DNA of 64,000 nucleotides. Source: Apostichopus japonicus. Taxonomy: Eukaryota > Echinodermata > Holothuroidea > Aspidochirotida > Stichopodidae. Positions 25,043 to 34,816 of the stretch are shown here, piece after piece. The position numbers were made by a program, and so were the translations under genes. Within the stretch, counting starts at the first letter, position 1. The number at the start of each line of letters is the position of its first letter. The notes below the pieces were generated by a model. It was not told the DNA's origin. It saw nothing but the letters and a program-made list of their open reading frames with translations, and did not search any database. Location: the NCBI RefSeq assembly GCF_037975245.1, contig NC_092568.1:40168631-40232630 (forward strand). The letters run 5' to 3'.

Positions 25043-25951
25043 GTAAGTGTCGACGCCATACACAATGTAGCATGAGGTGTATTTCAAGTTTTAGATCAAT
25101 TTCCGTAGTGATATAGGTCTGATAAACTATTCAGTAAAACCAGTACATACATAGTTCAAATAACCTGTCTTATGCTGTAGGTTTAGTCATTATGTCACGT
25201 CCAAGCAAATCCATTTGCGAATACCAAAGGGGAACATAGTATACTTTTCAGCACATTGTAGTCATCTCGGGCACGTGCGAAGGAGGAATTCTACCGGTAC
25301 ACGTTAACATAGTGGATTGGCAATGAATAGAAAAAAGAGAGAAGAAATGCATCTTGCTCCTTAGTTTTTAGTTGTCATAAGCACAAGAAGGAGGAAACGA
25401 GAGATTACAAAGCAATTCTGGAATGCCCTCTCTTATCTTCGTTGAAGATATATGGAAGATGTATTTCATGTAGAGGGTCACAGACAAGTTTCTTAAAACA
25501 AATTGGTGCTTGCTCTAGATGATATTCGTTAAATTCTCTCTTTGATATTAGTCACTCTTCAATAGATGTGTCTGATTGCACATAAAATATTCCAAACAAG
25601 GAAAATAAGAATATAATTTGCAGCCATGGTTAGAGAAAAGCCCCTAAGTAACATAACATGTAACTAACTAACAGATTGGCGCACGTGCCCTTTGGGTTGG
25701 TAGAAAAGGCTTAATGGGATTAGAACGCAAACTAAAGTAAGTATCATCACAGCACAGAACTTTACGTGTACTTACTGAAATTATGGTAAAAATAGTAAGT
25801 TGAAATATGTTCATTAAACATAACTAGTTTCTAAATTACAATACAAGATGCATTGGTGAGGAACCTGAAGAAGTGCCTAGGTTGAGACCAGCACCAGTAT
25901 CTTATTCGAATGGAAGTGTATTAACTTTTTTTTGCTTATCTTCATCTCTAG
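25043..25951 (+). other. Intron 1 (phase 2)
   Basis: GTAAGT donor and CTTCATCTCTAG acceptor with a long T-rich tract. Bases 25856-25930 (GAACCTGAAGAAGTGCC, then GAGACCAGCACCAG) resemble the 3' end of a retroelement family, but I am not sure. No exon is supported inside; a CAG followed by CCATGG at 25620-25630 lacks a following donor. Confidence 0.55.
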
Positions 25952-25973
25952 CGGTTCAACTTCCAAGAAAAAT
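25952..25973 (+). CDS. Exon 2, 22 nt
   Basis: Acceptor CATCTCTAG ends at 25951 and donor GTGAGT starts at 25974. The exon supplies one base to complete ACC (T) and then GGT TCA ACT TCC AAG AAA AAT, giving the joined leader MSGATGSTSKKN and ending exactly at phase 0. Twenty-two bases is itself microexon size. The in-frame join to exon 1 and the phase-0 end that suits the 3-nt modules are the main reasons to believe both exons. Confidence 0.7.
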
Positions 25974-26424
25974 GTGAGTTGCATCAATATCCTGCTGAAT
26001 GTTTTAAGTCGAATATATGTTCACTAAGTCCTTTGATATTCTAATTAGTCAGGGCTAATGTCGAGTCAGTACATACGAGTCAAAGTTTGCATGGGGTCCA
26101 AAGCAGATTCTGTCCCAGACAAGTACATAGTCCTGGCCCCACAAGTCCCGAGCTAGTGCCACTAACGTCACACAGTTTCGACACCATAACTATGTGCTGT
26201 TAAGGAACATCACAGGTGGCAGTTAATTGGTTAGCGGAACTAACGAAGCCTACATTATTCCCTTTTGGTTGTGTCATGTCGATATTGCAGTATACGGAAA
26301 GCTTATGTTGAGAGTTAAAACCATCGGAAAAGCTAGTTGTTTCAGTTATATTCAACTAATACTGACGATTTTACTGTTTCTCTATTATATGATGATTCTT
26401 TTCCATCCATTCGTTTCTTTGTAG
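25974..26424 (+). other. Intron 2 (phase 0)
   Basis: 451 bp from GTGAGT to TTTCTTTGTAG. Its last part (from about 26330: TTGTTTCAGTTATA, then the TTATATGATGATT and TTTCTTTGTAG stretch) is already the repeat-unit sequence, so the array begins within this intron. Confidence 0.6.
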
Positions 26425-26427
26425 CCG
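26425..26427 (+). CDS. Microexon 1, CCG (Pro)
   Basis: CGTTTCTTTGTAG precedes and GTAAGC follows. It is the first single-codon module and its donor is the only GTAAGC in the array. Proximal units differ from each other far more than distal ones, as expected for the older edge of an array. Confidence 0.6.
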
Positions 26428-26827
26428 GTAAGCTTTAGTCATCATTAACATTTGAAAAACTGTGTCAATATCTATTTGCGCGAGGAAAATTTATTCTTGT
26501 TCTTTCATTATTTTCATACACAAATTGAATAACATATCATAATTTGCACAACATTGGTAATGCAGGTTTTAATACAGCAATATTTTTATCGATAATATGG
26601 ATCACAATGTTAATTCAAATACAGCAATTGTTTTGGAGGGAATTTGTATCTCTACCATTAATCATTGAAGCTGCTATGAGCTAGTGAGGTTGAGAGCCAA
26701 AAGCTTCCGAAGAGTTGTTTCAGTTATAATAAACTGACATTTTAAAGTCACTGTGTGTATGTTAATTAAGGTTAGTTTGTTCATTTAACGATTTGTTCTT
26801 TACTTCTCTCTATTCGTTTCCTTTCAG

Positions 26828-26830
26828 AGT
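26828..26830 (+). CDS. Microexon 2, AGT (Ser)
   Basis: CGTTTCCTTTCAG precedes and GTAAGT follows. This is the only AGT codon and, like TTC and TAT, it does not end in G, so the usual -1 G of the donor is absent. An alternative acceptor at the AG inside the codon would leave a single T. Confidence 0.6.
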
Positions 26831-27409
26831 GTAAGTTTTTATCATGATTAACGATGATAGATACATGTCATTACCTTTACCACTTCCATAGAAACCAGCA
26901 GGGTGATCAATTCCTGATTATGCTTTATTTTCATACACGATTTGAATGAAATATTATAACTTGCACAACATTGTTAGACACGATATTTTACAATACCATG
27001 TTTATCGATTATATGAATAAGTTAATAAAAGATACAGCGATATGTTAGCAGCAGGTGAAGTAAGGAGTCAAAAGTAGGGGAAATGTTGACAAAAGCTAGT
27101 TTTTTTTAAAGTTATTATAAACTTATAAACGCACAAATTAATACAATACAATGGTCATCGATTATATAGATTGTAATGTCAATGAAGAGATGATTGTTTT
27201 GAAATGAATTTGTAACTCTAACATTATTCATTGGTATGTTGTGAGCTAGTGAGGTTAAGGGCCAAAAGCAGGGGAAAAAGTTACCGAAAACTAGTTGTTA
27301 CCGTATTGGTTAACTGACATTTTAAAGTCACCGTGCTTGTGTTTTTACTGTTTTTCTCTATTATATGATTTGTTTGTTTTCCTCTTACCATCTATTCGTT
27401 TCTTGGAAG

Positions 27410-27412
27410 GCG
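27410..27412 (+). CDS. Microexon 3, GCG (Ala)
   Basis: The acceptor CGTTTCTTGGAAG is purine-interrupted and the weakest of the set, while the donor is a perfect GTAAGT. It is the best candidate for frequent skipping or loss of function. Confidence 0.5.
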
Positions 27413-27826
27413 GTAAGTTTTTGTAATGATTAAAATTTGTAGAACGGTGTCATTATCTATTCCCCCGAGGGCAATCAATCCGCTGTCAATTTTTTATTTT
27501 CATACAAAATTTAAAAACAAATATTACAATTTACATATTATTGGTAAAGCACGATTTAATACAATAACATGGTCATCGATTACATTGATCGCAATGTCAA
27601 TTAAGAGAGATGATTTTAATGAAATGAATTTGTAACTCTCACATTATTCATATATGTTTTGAGCTACTGAGGTTAAGATCCAAAAGCAGCGGAAAAGTTA
27701 CGGAAAGCTAGTTTCTACAGATATAGTGAACTGACATTTTAAAGTCACTGTGTTATGTTTTACTGTTTTGTCTTTTATATGATGATTTGTGTATTTTTTT
27801 CTTTCCATCTAATTCATTCTTAATAG

Positions 27827-27829
27827 GAG
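27827..27829 (+). CDS. Microexon 4, GAG (Glu)
   Basis: CATTCTTAATAG precedes and GTAAGT follows. Two AGs three bases apart (TAG-GAG) would allow either a 3-nt exon or none. The intron flanks are of the CCG type, not those of the later GAG units, so Glu arose here independently. Confidence 0.55.
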
Positions 27830-28042
27830 GTAAGTTTTGCTTATGATTAACATTTGTAGAACCGTGTCATCAATTAGTCACATGAGGGCAATCAATTTCT
27901 GTAAATTTTTCATATTGATACTCAATTTGAATGAAATATCATAATTTTCACATCATTTAAGTGCTAATGTGCTTATGTCTTTGATGTTTTTCTCTATTAA
28001 ATGACGTTTGTCCTTTTCTTCTATCTATCCGTTTCGTTTCAG

Positions 28043-28045
28043 AAG
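28043..28045 (+). CDS. Microexon 5, AAG (Lys)
   Basis: CGTTTCGTTTCAG precedes and GTAAGT follows. Only 213 bases separate it from microexon 4, the shortest intron in the array, because the unit carries a deletion. CAG-AAG gives a NAGNAG-type acceptor. The flanks resemble the later GAG/ACG class. Confidence 0.55.
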
Positions 28046-28401
28046 GTAAGTCTTCATCATGGTTAACAATTGAACTTTCATGTCATTAACTATTCCCCTG
28101 TGCTAGTCAATTGGTAACGCACGACTTAATACAATAAAATGGTTATCGATTACATTGATCGTAATGTCAATGAAGAGAGATGATTGTTTTGGAATGAATT
28201 TGTCACACTTACACTATTCATTAATATATTGTGAGTAAGTGAGGTGAAGAGCAAACAGCAGGGGAAAAGTTATAGAAAACTAGTTTTTACAGTTATAGTA
28301 AACTGAAATTTTAAAGTCACTGTGCTTGTGTTTTAACTGTTTTTCTCTATTATATGATAATTTGTTTGTTTTCTTATTTCCATCTATTCGTTTCTTCATA
28401 G

Positions 28402-28404
28402 CCG
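28402..28404 (+). CDS. Microexon 6, CCG (Pro)
   Basis: CGTTTCTTCATAG precedes and GTAAGT follows. The next module is 833 bp away because the unit after it (about 28660-28935) has lost its splice core. Confidence 0.55.
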
Positions 28405-28639
28405 GTAAGTTGTGATCATGATGAACATTTGTAAAAGCGTTTAATTCACAATCCAACCAGGGCAATCAATTGATTTAAATTCTTTTATTTCGTACACAAT
28501 TCAATGAAATATGATAATTTTCACAACATTGGTAAAGCACGATTTAATACAATAACATGGTTATCGAGTGTATGAACGACAAGTTCAATGAACATACAAT
28601 GATATGTTGTGAGCTAGTTACGTTAAGAGCCAAAAGCAG

Positions 28640-28960
28640 TGGAGAAGTGATAGAAAAATAGTGGTTCAGTTATAATAAACTTTGCGAGTCATTTGGTCAC
28701 GCACGATTTTATACAATAAAATGGTCATCGATTACAAAGATCATAATGCCATAAAGGGCGATGATTGCTTTGGAATGAATATGTTATCTAACATGATTCA
28801 TTGATATTTTGAGCTTGTGAGGTTAAAAGCCAAAGACAGGTGAAAATGTGCGGAAAACTACTTGTTACAGTTTAAGTATGCTAAAATTGAACGTCACAGT
28901 GCTTGTAATGGTTTAATTTTTTTCTCTATAATATTTTCTTGTGCTAGTCAATTGGTAACG
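28640..28960 (+). pseudogene. Repeat unit that lost its microexon
   Basis: The unit proceeds normally to TTTTTTTCTCTATAAT, then jumps directly to CTTGTGCTAGTCAATTGGTA of the next half-unit. The pyrimidine tract, AG, codon and donor are deleted. It shows that cores can be lost while the surrounding repeat is kept. Confidence 0.6.
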
Positions 28961-29234
28961 CAACACTTAATACAATACAATGGTTATCGATTACATAGAT
29001 CGTAATGGCAATGAAGAGACATGATTGTTTTGGAATGAATTTGTAACTCTTACATCATTCATGAATATATTGTGAGTGAGGTGAAGAGCAAACAGCAGAG
29101 TAAAAGGTACAGAAAACTGGTTGTAACAGTTATAGTAAACTGACATTTTAAAGTCACTGTGTTTTTACTCTTTTTTTCCCTATTATATGATGATTTGTTT
29201 GTTTTCTTCTTTCCATCTTTTCTTTTCTTTATAG

Positions 29235-29237
29235 TCG
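29235..29237 (+). CDS. Microexon 7, TCG (Ser)
   Basis: TTTTCTTTATAG precedes and GTAAGT follows. One base from the common CCG, with CCG-type flanks: a C-to-T change at codon position 1 giving Ser. Confidence 0.55.
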
Positions 29238-29529
29238 GTAAGTTTTGCTCATGACTAACATTTGTAGAACCGTGTCATGAACTATTCCCACGAGGGTCAT
29301 CACTTTCTGTAACCTCTTTATTTTCATATGAAATCTTATTAAAGTATTACAATTTGCACAACATTGGTAACGCACGATTTAATATGGTCATCGATTACAT
29401 AGATCGCAATGTCAATAAAAAGAGATGATTGTAATGAAATGAATTTGTAACTCTAACATTATTCATATATGTTTTGAGCTACTGAGGTTAAGATCCAAAG
29501 GCAGCGGGAAAGTTACGGAAAACTAGTTT

Positions 29530-29610
29530 CTACAGCAGGTAAAATCTCTCGTGCGGGGTATAGCCCTCTATGGTGCAGAAAGTTAGACATTAAAACAGAA
29601 GGGCGATGAT
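29530..29610. other. Foreign segment replacing part of a unit
   Basis: After CTAGTTTCTACAG the repeat is interrupted by about 60 bases (AAAATCTCTCGTGCGGGGTA and following) unlike any other unit, then resumes at AGGGCGATGATTG. A chance CAG-GTAAAA at 29534-29542 mimics a module, but its context is not conserved. Confidence 0.5.
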
Positions 29611-29829
29611 TGCTTTGGAATGAATATGTACTATAACATTATTAATTAATGTTTTGAGCTTGTGAGGTTAACAGCCAAAGATAGGTATAAGGTGCGGAAA
29701 ACTACTTGTTACAGTCTTAGTAAACTGACATTTTAACGTCGCAGTGATTGTGATTTTTTTTTTACTGTTTTTCCTTATTATATGATGATTTGTTTGTTTT
29801 CTTCTTTCTATCTATTCGTTTCTTTCCAG

Positions 29830-29832
29830 TTC
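29830..29832 (+). CDS. Microexon 8, TTC (Phe), founder of the F class
   Basis: CGTTTCTTTCCAG precedes and GTAAGTTTTGATC follows. It introduces the Phe-class unit, whose acceptor ends CCAG rather than ATAG. Later TTC and TAT units share this flank. Confidence 0.6.
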
Positions 29833-30432
29833 GTAAGTTTTGATCATGATTAACAGTTGTTGAACCGTGTTATTATATATATTCCCATTATGGCAATTAA
29901 TTCCTGCAAAATGTTTCTTTTTATATACAATTTGAAATAAACAAATATATAAAAGAATGAAATATTATAACTAGCAAACTTTAGTAACGCACGGTTTAAT
30001 ACAATATATGGTTATCGAGTGAATGAATGACAAATTCAATGAAAATACATCGATATGTTGTGAGCTAGTGAGGTTAAGAGCCAAACGCAAGGGAAAAGTA
30101 ATCGAAAACTAGTTGTTTCAGTGATCATCAACTTTGCTAGTCAATAGGTCAAGCACGATTTAATATAATAAAATGGTCATCTATTACACAGATCGTAATG
30201 CCATGAAGAGGGGATGATTGTTTTGAAATGAATTTGTAACTTTAATATTTACCATTCAATGATATCAGTTAGTTAGGTGAAGAGCCACAAACAGTGGAAA
30301 TCTAATGAAAAATTATTATATCACATGTCATAAACTTTGATTTGAGAGCCACTGTGCTCATGTCTTAGCTGTTTTTTGCCTCTATTAAATAACGTTTGTT
30401 CTTTTTTTTTCTATCTATCCGTTTCTTTTTAG

Positions 30433-30435
30433 ACG
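30433..30435 (+). CDS. Microexon 9, ACG (Thr)
   Basis: CGTTTCTTTTTAG precedes; the donor GTAAAC is a weaker match than GTAAGT. It is the first Thr-class unit; its copy at 32940 has GTAAAT. Confidence 0.55.
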
Positions 30436-31251
30436 GTAAACCTTTATCATGATTAACGATCGTACATACATGTCATTACATATTACCCTTTCAAAGAAGC
30501 CACCAGTGAAATCAATTCCTGTAATTTTTTTATGTGCAGACACAATTTTAATGAGACATGACAATTTTCACAACATTGGTAATGCACGATTTAATACAAT
30601 AACATGGTTATCGAGTATATGAATGACAAGTTGAATGAACATACAACGATATGTTGTGAGCTAGTGAGGTTAAAAGCCAAAATCAGTGGTAAAGTTAAGA
30701 TAAACTAGTTGTTACATTAACAATGAACTGTGCTAGTCAATTGGTAGCACACATTTTCATACAATAAGATTATCATAGATTACATAGATCGTAATGTCAA
30801 TAAAGAGAGATAATTGTTTCGGTATGATTTTGTAACTCTTAAATTAGTTATAATTTTATTGTGAGTAAGTGAGGTGAAGAGCAAACAACAGGGGAAAGTT
30901 ACGTTAAACTAGTTGTTACAGTTACAGTAAACTGGTATTTTAAAGTCATTGTGCTTGTGTTTTTACTGTTTTTTCCTATTATACGATGATTTGTTTGTTT
31001 TCTTCTTTCCATCTAATCGTTTCTTTATAGCCGGTAAGTTTTGCACATGATGAACATTTGTTAAAGCGTGTCATTCTCAATTCCAACCAGGGCAATCAAT
31101 TCCTGTAAATTATTTTATTTCGTACACAATTTTAATGGAATATGATAATTTTCACAAAATTGGTAAAGCACGATTTAAGACAATAACATGGTTATCGAGT
31201 ATATGAATGACAAGTTGAATGAACATACAACGATATGTTGTTCGCTAGTGA

Positions 31252-31372
31252 GGTTTGTTTGCCACAAAAGTACAAAGTGGAGGAAGTCTTCCATAAAGCT
31301 TAAAAGCTTAACAATGTGGAAGACTCCCTGAAGAAAGAAAAGAAAAGAAAAGAAAAGAAAAGAAAAGAGGTT
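31252..31372. mobile_element. Hairpin plus (AAAGA)n insertion, first of ten
   Basis: Inserted at GAGGTT in CCG-type units: an imperfect hairpin with arms AGTCTTCCA and TGGAAGACT around AAAGCTTAAAAGCTT, followed by an AAAGA run of variable length, then GAGGTT again (possible short target duplication). Other copies start near 33760, 46383, 50991, 51675, 53578, 54288, 56185, 60482 and 61168. Some copies have GAGATT at the left junction. It spread by amplification of its host unit rather than by ten insertions. Minus-strand ORFs rich in Phe across it are repeat artefacts. Confidence 0.7.
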
Positions 31373-34300
31373 AAAAGCCAAAAACAGTGGTAAAGTTAAG
31401 ATAAACTAGTTGTTACATTAATAATGAACTGTGCTAGTCAATTGGTAGCACACATTTTCATACAATAAGATTATCATAGATTACATAGATCGTAACGTTA
31501 ATAAAGAGAGATAATTGTTTCGGTATGATTTTGTAACTCTTAAATTAGTTATTATTTTATTGTGAGTAAGTGAGGTGAACAGCAAACAACAGGGGAAAGT
31601 TACGTTAAACTAGTTGTTTCAGTTATAGTAAACTGACATATTATAGTCATTGTGCTTGTGTTTATACTGCTTTTTCCTATTATACGATGATTTGTTTGTT
31701 TTCTTCTTTCCATCTAATCGTTTCTTTATAGCCGGTAAGTTTTGCACATGATGAACATTTGTTAAAGCGTGTCATTCTCAATTCCAACCAGGGCAATCAA
31801 TTCCTGTAAATTCTTTCATTTCGTACACAATTTTAATGGAATATGATAATTTTCACAACATTAGTAAAACACTATTTAATACAATAATATGGTTATCGAG
31901 TATATGAATGACAAGATGAATGAACGAACAACGATATGTTGTGAGCTAGTGAGGTTAAGAGCCAAAAGCAGTGGAGAAGTGATGGAAAACTTGTTGTTTC
32001 AGTTATAATAAACTTTGCGAGTCAATTGGTCACGCACGATTTGATACAATAAAAAGGTCAACAATTACGAAGATCATAATGCCATGAAGGGTGATGATTG
32101 TTTTGGAATGAATATGTAATCTAACATGATCCATTCATGTTTTGAGCTTGTGAGGTTAAAAACAAAAGACATGTAAAAAGATGCGGAAACTACTTGTTAC
32201 AGTTTTAATAAACTGACATTTTAACGTCACAGTGATTGTGATGTTGTACTGTGTTTTCCCTATGATATGATGATTTGTTTGTTTTCTCCTTTCTATCTAT
32301 TTGTTTCTTTCCAGTTCGTAAGTTTTGATCATGTGTAACATTTGTTGAGCCGTGTAATTATATATTTCATTGAGGGCTATTAATTTCTGGAAACTTTTTC
32401 GTTTTTATAAACAATTTGAAATAAACAAGAATATACAAGAATGAAATATTATAATTAGCCAACTTTAGTTACGCACGATTTATTACAATAACATGTTTAC
32501 AAACATATGACATGTTAATTACATAAGTATATGAATGACAAGTTCAATGAACATACAACGATATGTTATGAGCTAGTGAGGTTAAAAGCCAGAAGCAGGG
32601 AAAAAGTGATGGAAAACTAGTTGTTTGAGTGATAATATACTTTGCTAGTCAATTGGTCAAGCACTACTTAATACAATAAAATGGTCATCGATTACACAGA
32701 TCGTTATGCTATGAAGAGAGATTATTGTTTTGAAATGAATTTGTTACTTTAATATTTACAATCAAATGATATCAGTTAGGTAGGTGTAGAGCCACAAACA
32801 GTGGAAATCTAATGAAAAATTATTATATCACATGTCATAAACTTTGATTTGAGAGCCACTGTGCTCATGTCTTAGCTGTTTTTTGCCTCTATTAAATAAC
32901 GTTTGTTCTTTTTTTTTCTATCTATCCGTTTCTTTTTAGACGGTAAATCTTTATCATGATTAACGATCGTACATACATGTCATTACATATTACCCTTTCA
33001 AAGAAGCCACCAGTGAAATCAATTCCTGTAATTTTTTTATGTGCAGACACAATTTTAATGAGACATGACAATTTTCACAACATTGGTAATGCACGATTTA
33101 ATACAATAACATGGTTATCGAGTATATGAATGACAAGTTCAATGAACATACAACGATATGTTGTGAGCTAGTGAGGTTAAAAGCCAAAATCAGTGGTAAA
33201 GTTAAGATAAACTAGTTGTTACATTAATAATGAACTGTGCTAGTCAATTGGTAGCACACATTTTCATACAATAAGATTATCATAGATTACATAGATCGTA
33301 ATGTCAATAAAGAGAGATAATTGTTTCGGTATGATTTTGTAACTCTTAAATTAGTTATAATTTTATTGTGAGTAAGTGAGGTGAAGAGCAAACAACAGGG
33401 GAAAGTTACGTTAAACTAGTTGTTACAGTTACAGTAAACTGGTATTTTAAAGTCATTGTGCTTGTGTTTTTACTGTTTTTTCCTATTATACGATGATTTG
33501 TTTGTTTTCTTCTTTCCATCTAATCGTTTCTTTATAGCCGGTAAGTTTTGCACATGATGAACATTTGTTAAAGCGTGTCATTCTCAATTCCAACCAGGGC
33601 AATCAATTCCTGTAAATTATTTTATTTCGTACACAATTTTAATGGAATATGATAATTTTCACAAAATTGGTAAAGCACGATTTAAGACAATAACATGGTT
33701 ATCGAGTATATGAATGACAAGTTGAATGAACATACAACGATATGTTGTTCGCTAGTGAGGTTTGTTTGCCACAAAAGTACAAAGTGGAGGAAGTCTTCCA
33801 TAAAGCTTAAAAGCTTAACAATGTGGAAGACTCCCTGAAGAAAGAAAAGAAAAGAAAAGAAAAGAAAAGAGGTTAAAAGCCAAAATCAGTGGTAAAGTTA
33901 AGATAAACTAGTTGTTACATTAATAATGAACTGTGCTAGTCAATTGGTAGCACACAATTTCATACAATAAGATTATCATAGATTACATAGATCGTAACGT
34001 CAATAAAGAGAGATAATTGTTTCGGTATGATTTTGTAACTCTTAAATTAGTTATTATTTTATTGTGAGTAAGTGAGGTGAACAGCAAACAACAGGGGAAA
34101 GTTACGTTAAACTAGTTGTTTCAGTTATAGTAAACTGACATATTATAGTCATTGTGCTTGTGTTTTTACTGCTTTTTCCTATTATACGATGATTTGTTTG
34201 TTTTCTTCTTTCCATCTAATCGTTTCTTTATAGCCGGTAAGTTTTGCACATGATGAACATTTGTTAAAGCGTGTCATTCTCAATTCCAACCAGGGCAATC

Positions 34301-34816
34301 AATTCCTGTAAATTCTTTCATTTCGTACACAATTTTAATGGAATATGATAATTTTCACAACATTAGTAAAACACTATTTAATACAATAATATGGTTATCG
34401 AGTATATGAATGACAAGATGAATGAACGAACAACGATATGTTGTGAGCTAGTGAGGTTAAGAGCCAAAAGCAGTGGAGAAGTGATGGAAAACTTGTTGTT
34501 TCAGTTATAATAAACTTTGCGAGTCAATTGGTCACGCACGATTTGATACAATAAAAAGGTCAACAATTACGAAGATCATAATGCCATGAAGGGTGATGAT
34601 TGTTTTGGAATGAATATGTAATCTAACATGATCCATTCATGTTTTGAGCTTGTGAGGTTAAAAACAAAAGACATGTAAAAAGATGCGGAAACTACTTGTT
34701 ACAGTTTTAATAAACTGACATTTTAACGTCACAGTGATTGTGATGTTGTACTGTGTTTTCCCTATGATATGATGATTTGTTTGTTTTCTCCTTTCTATCT
34801 ATTTGTTTCTTTCCAG

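Noticed and set aside
25615-25660. Exon with CAG followed by CCATGG in intron 1
   Set aside because: No donor follows within a reasonable distance and it would disrupt the exon 1 to exon 2 frame.
29534-29542. Extra microexon CAG before GTAAAA
   Set aside because: It lies at the edge of a foreign segment, not at the conserved position of the core, without the pyrimidine-rich lead-in.
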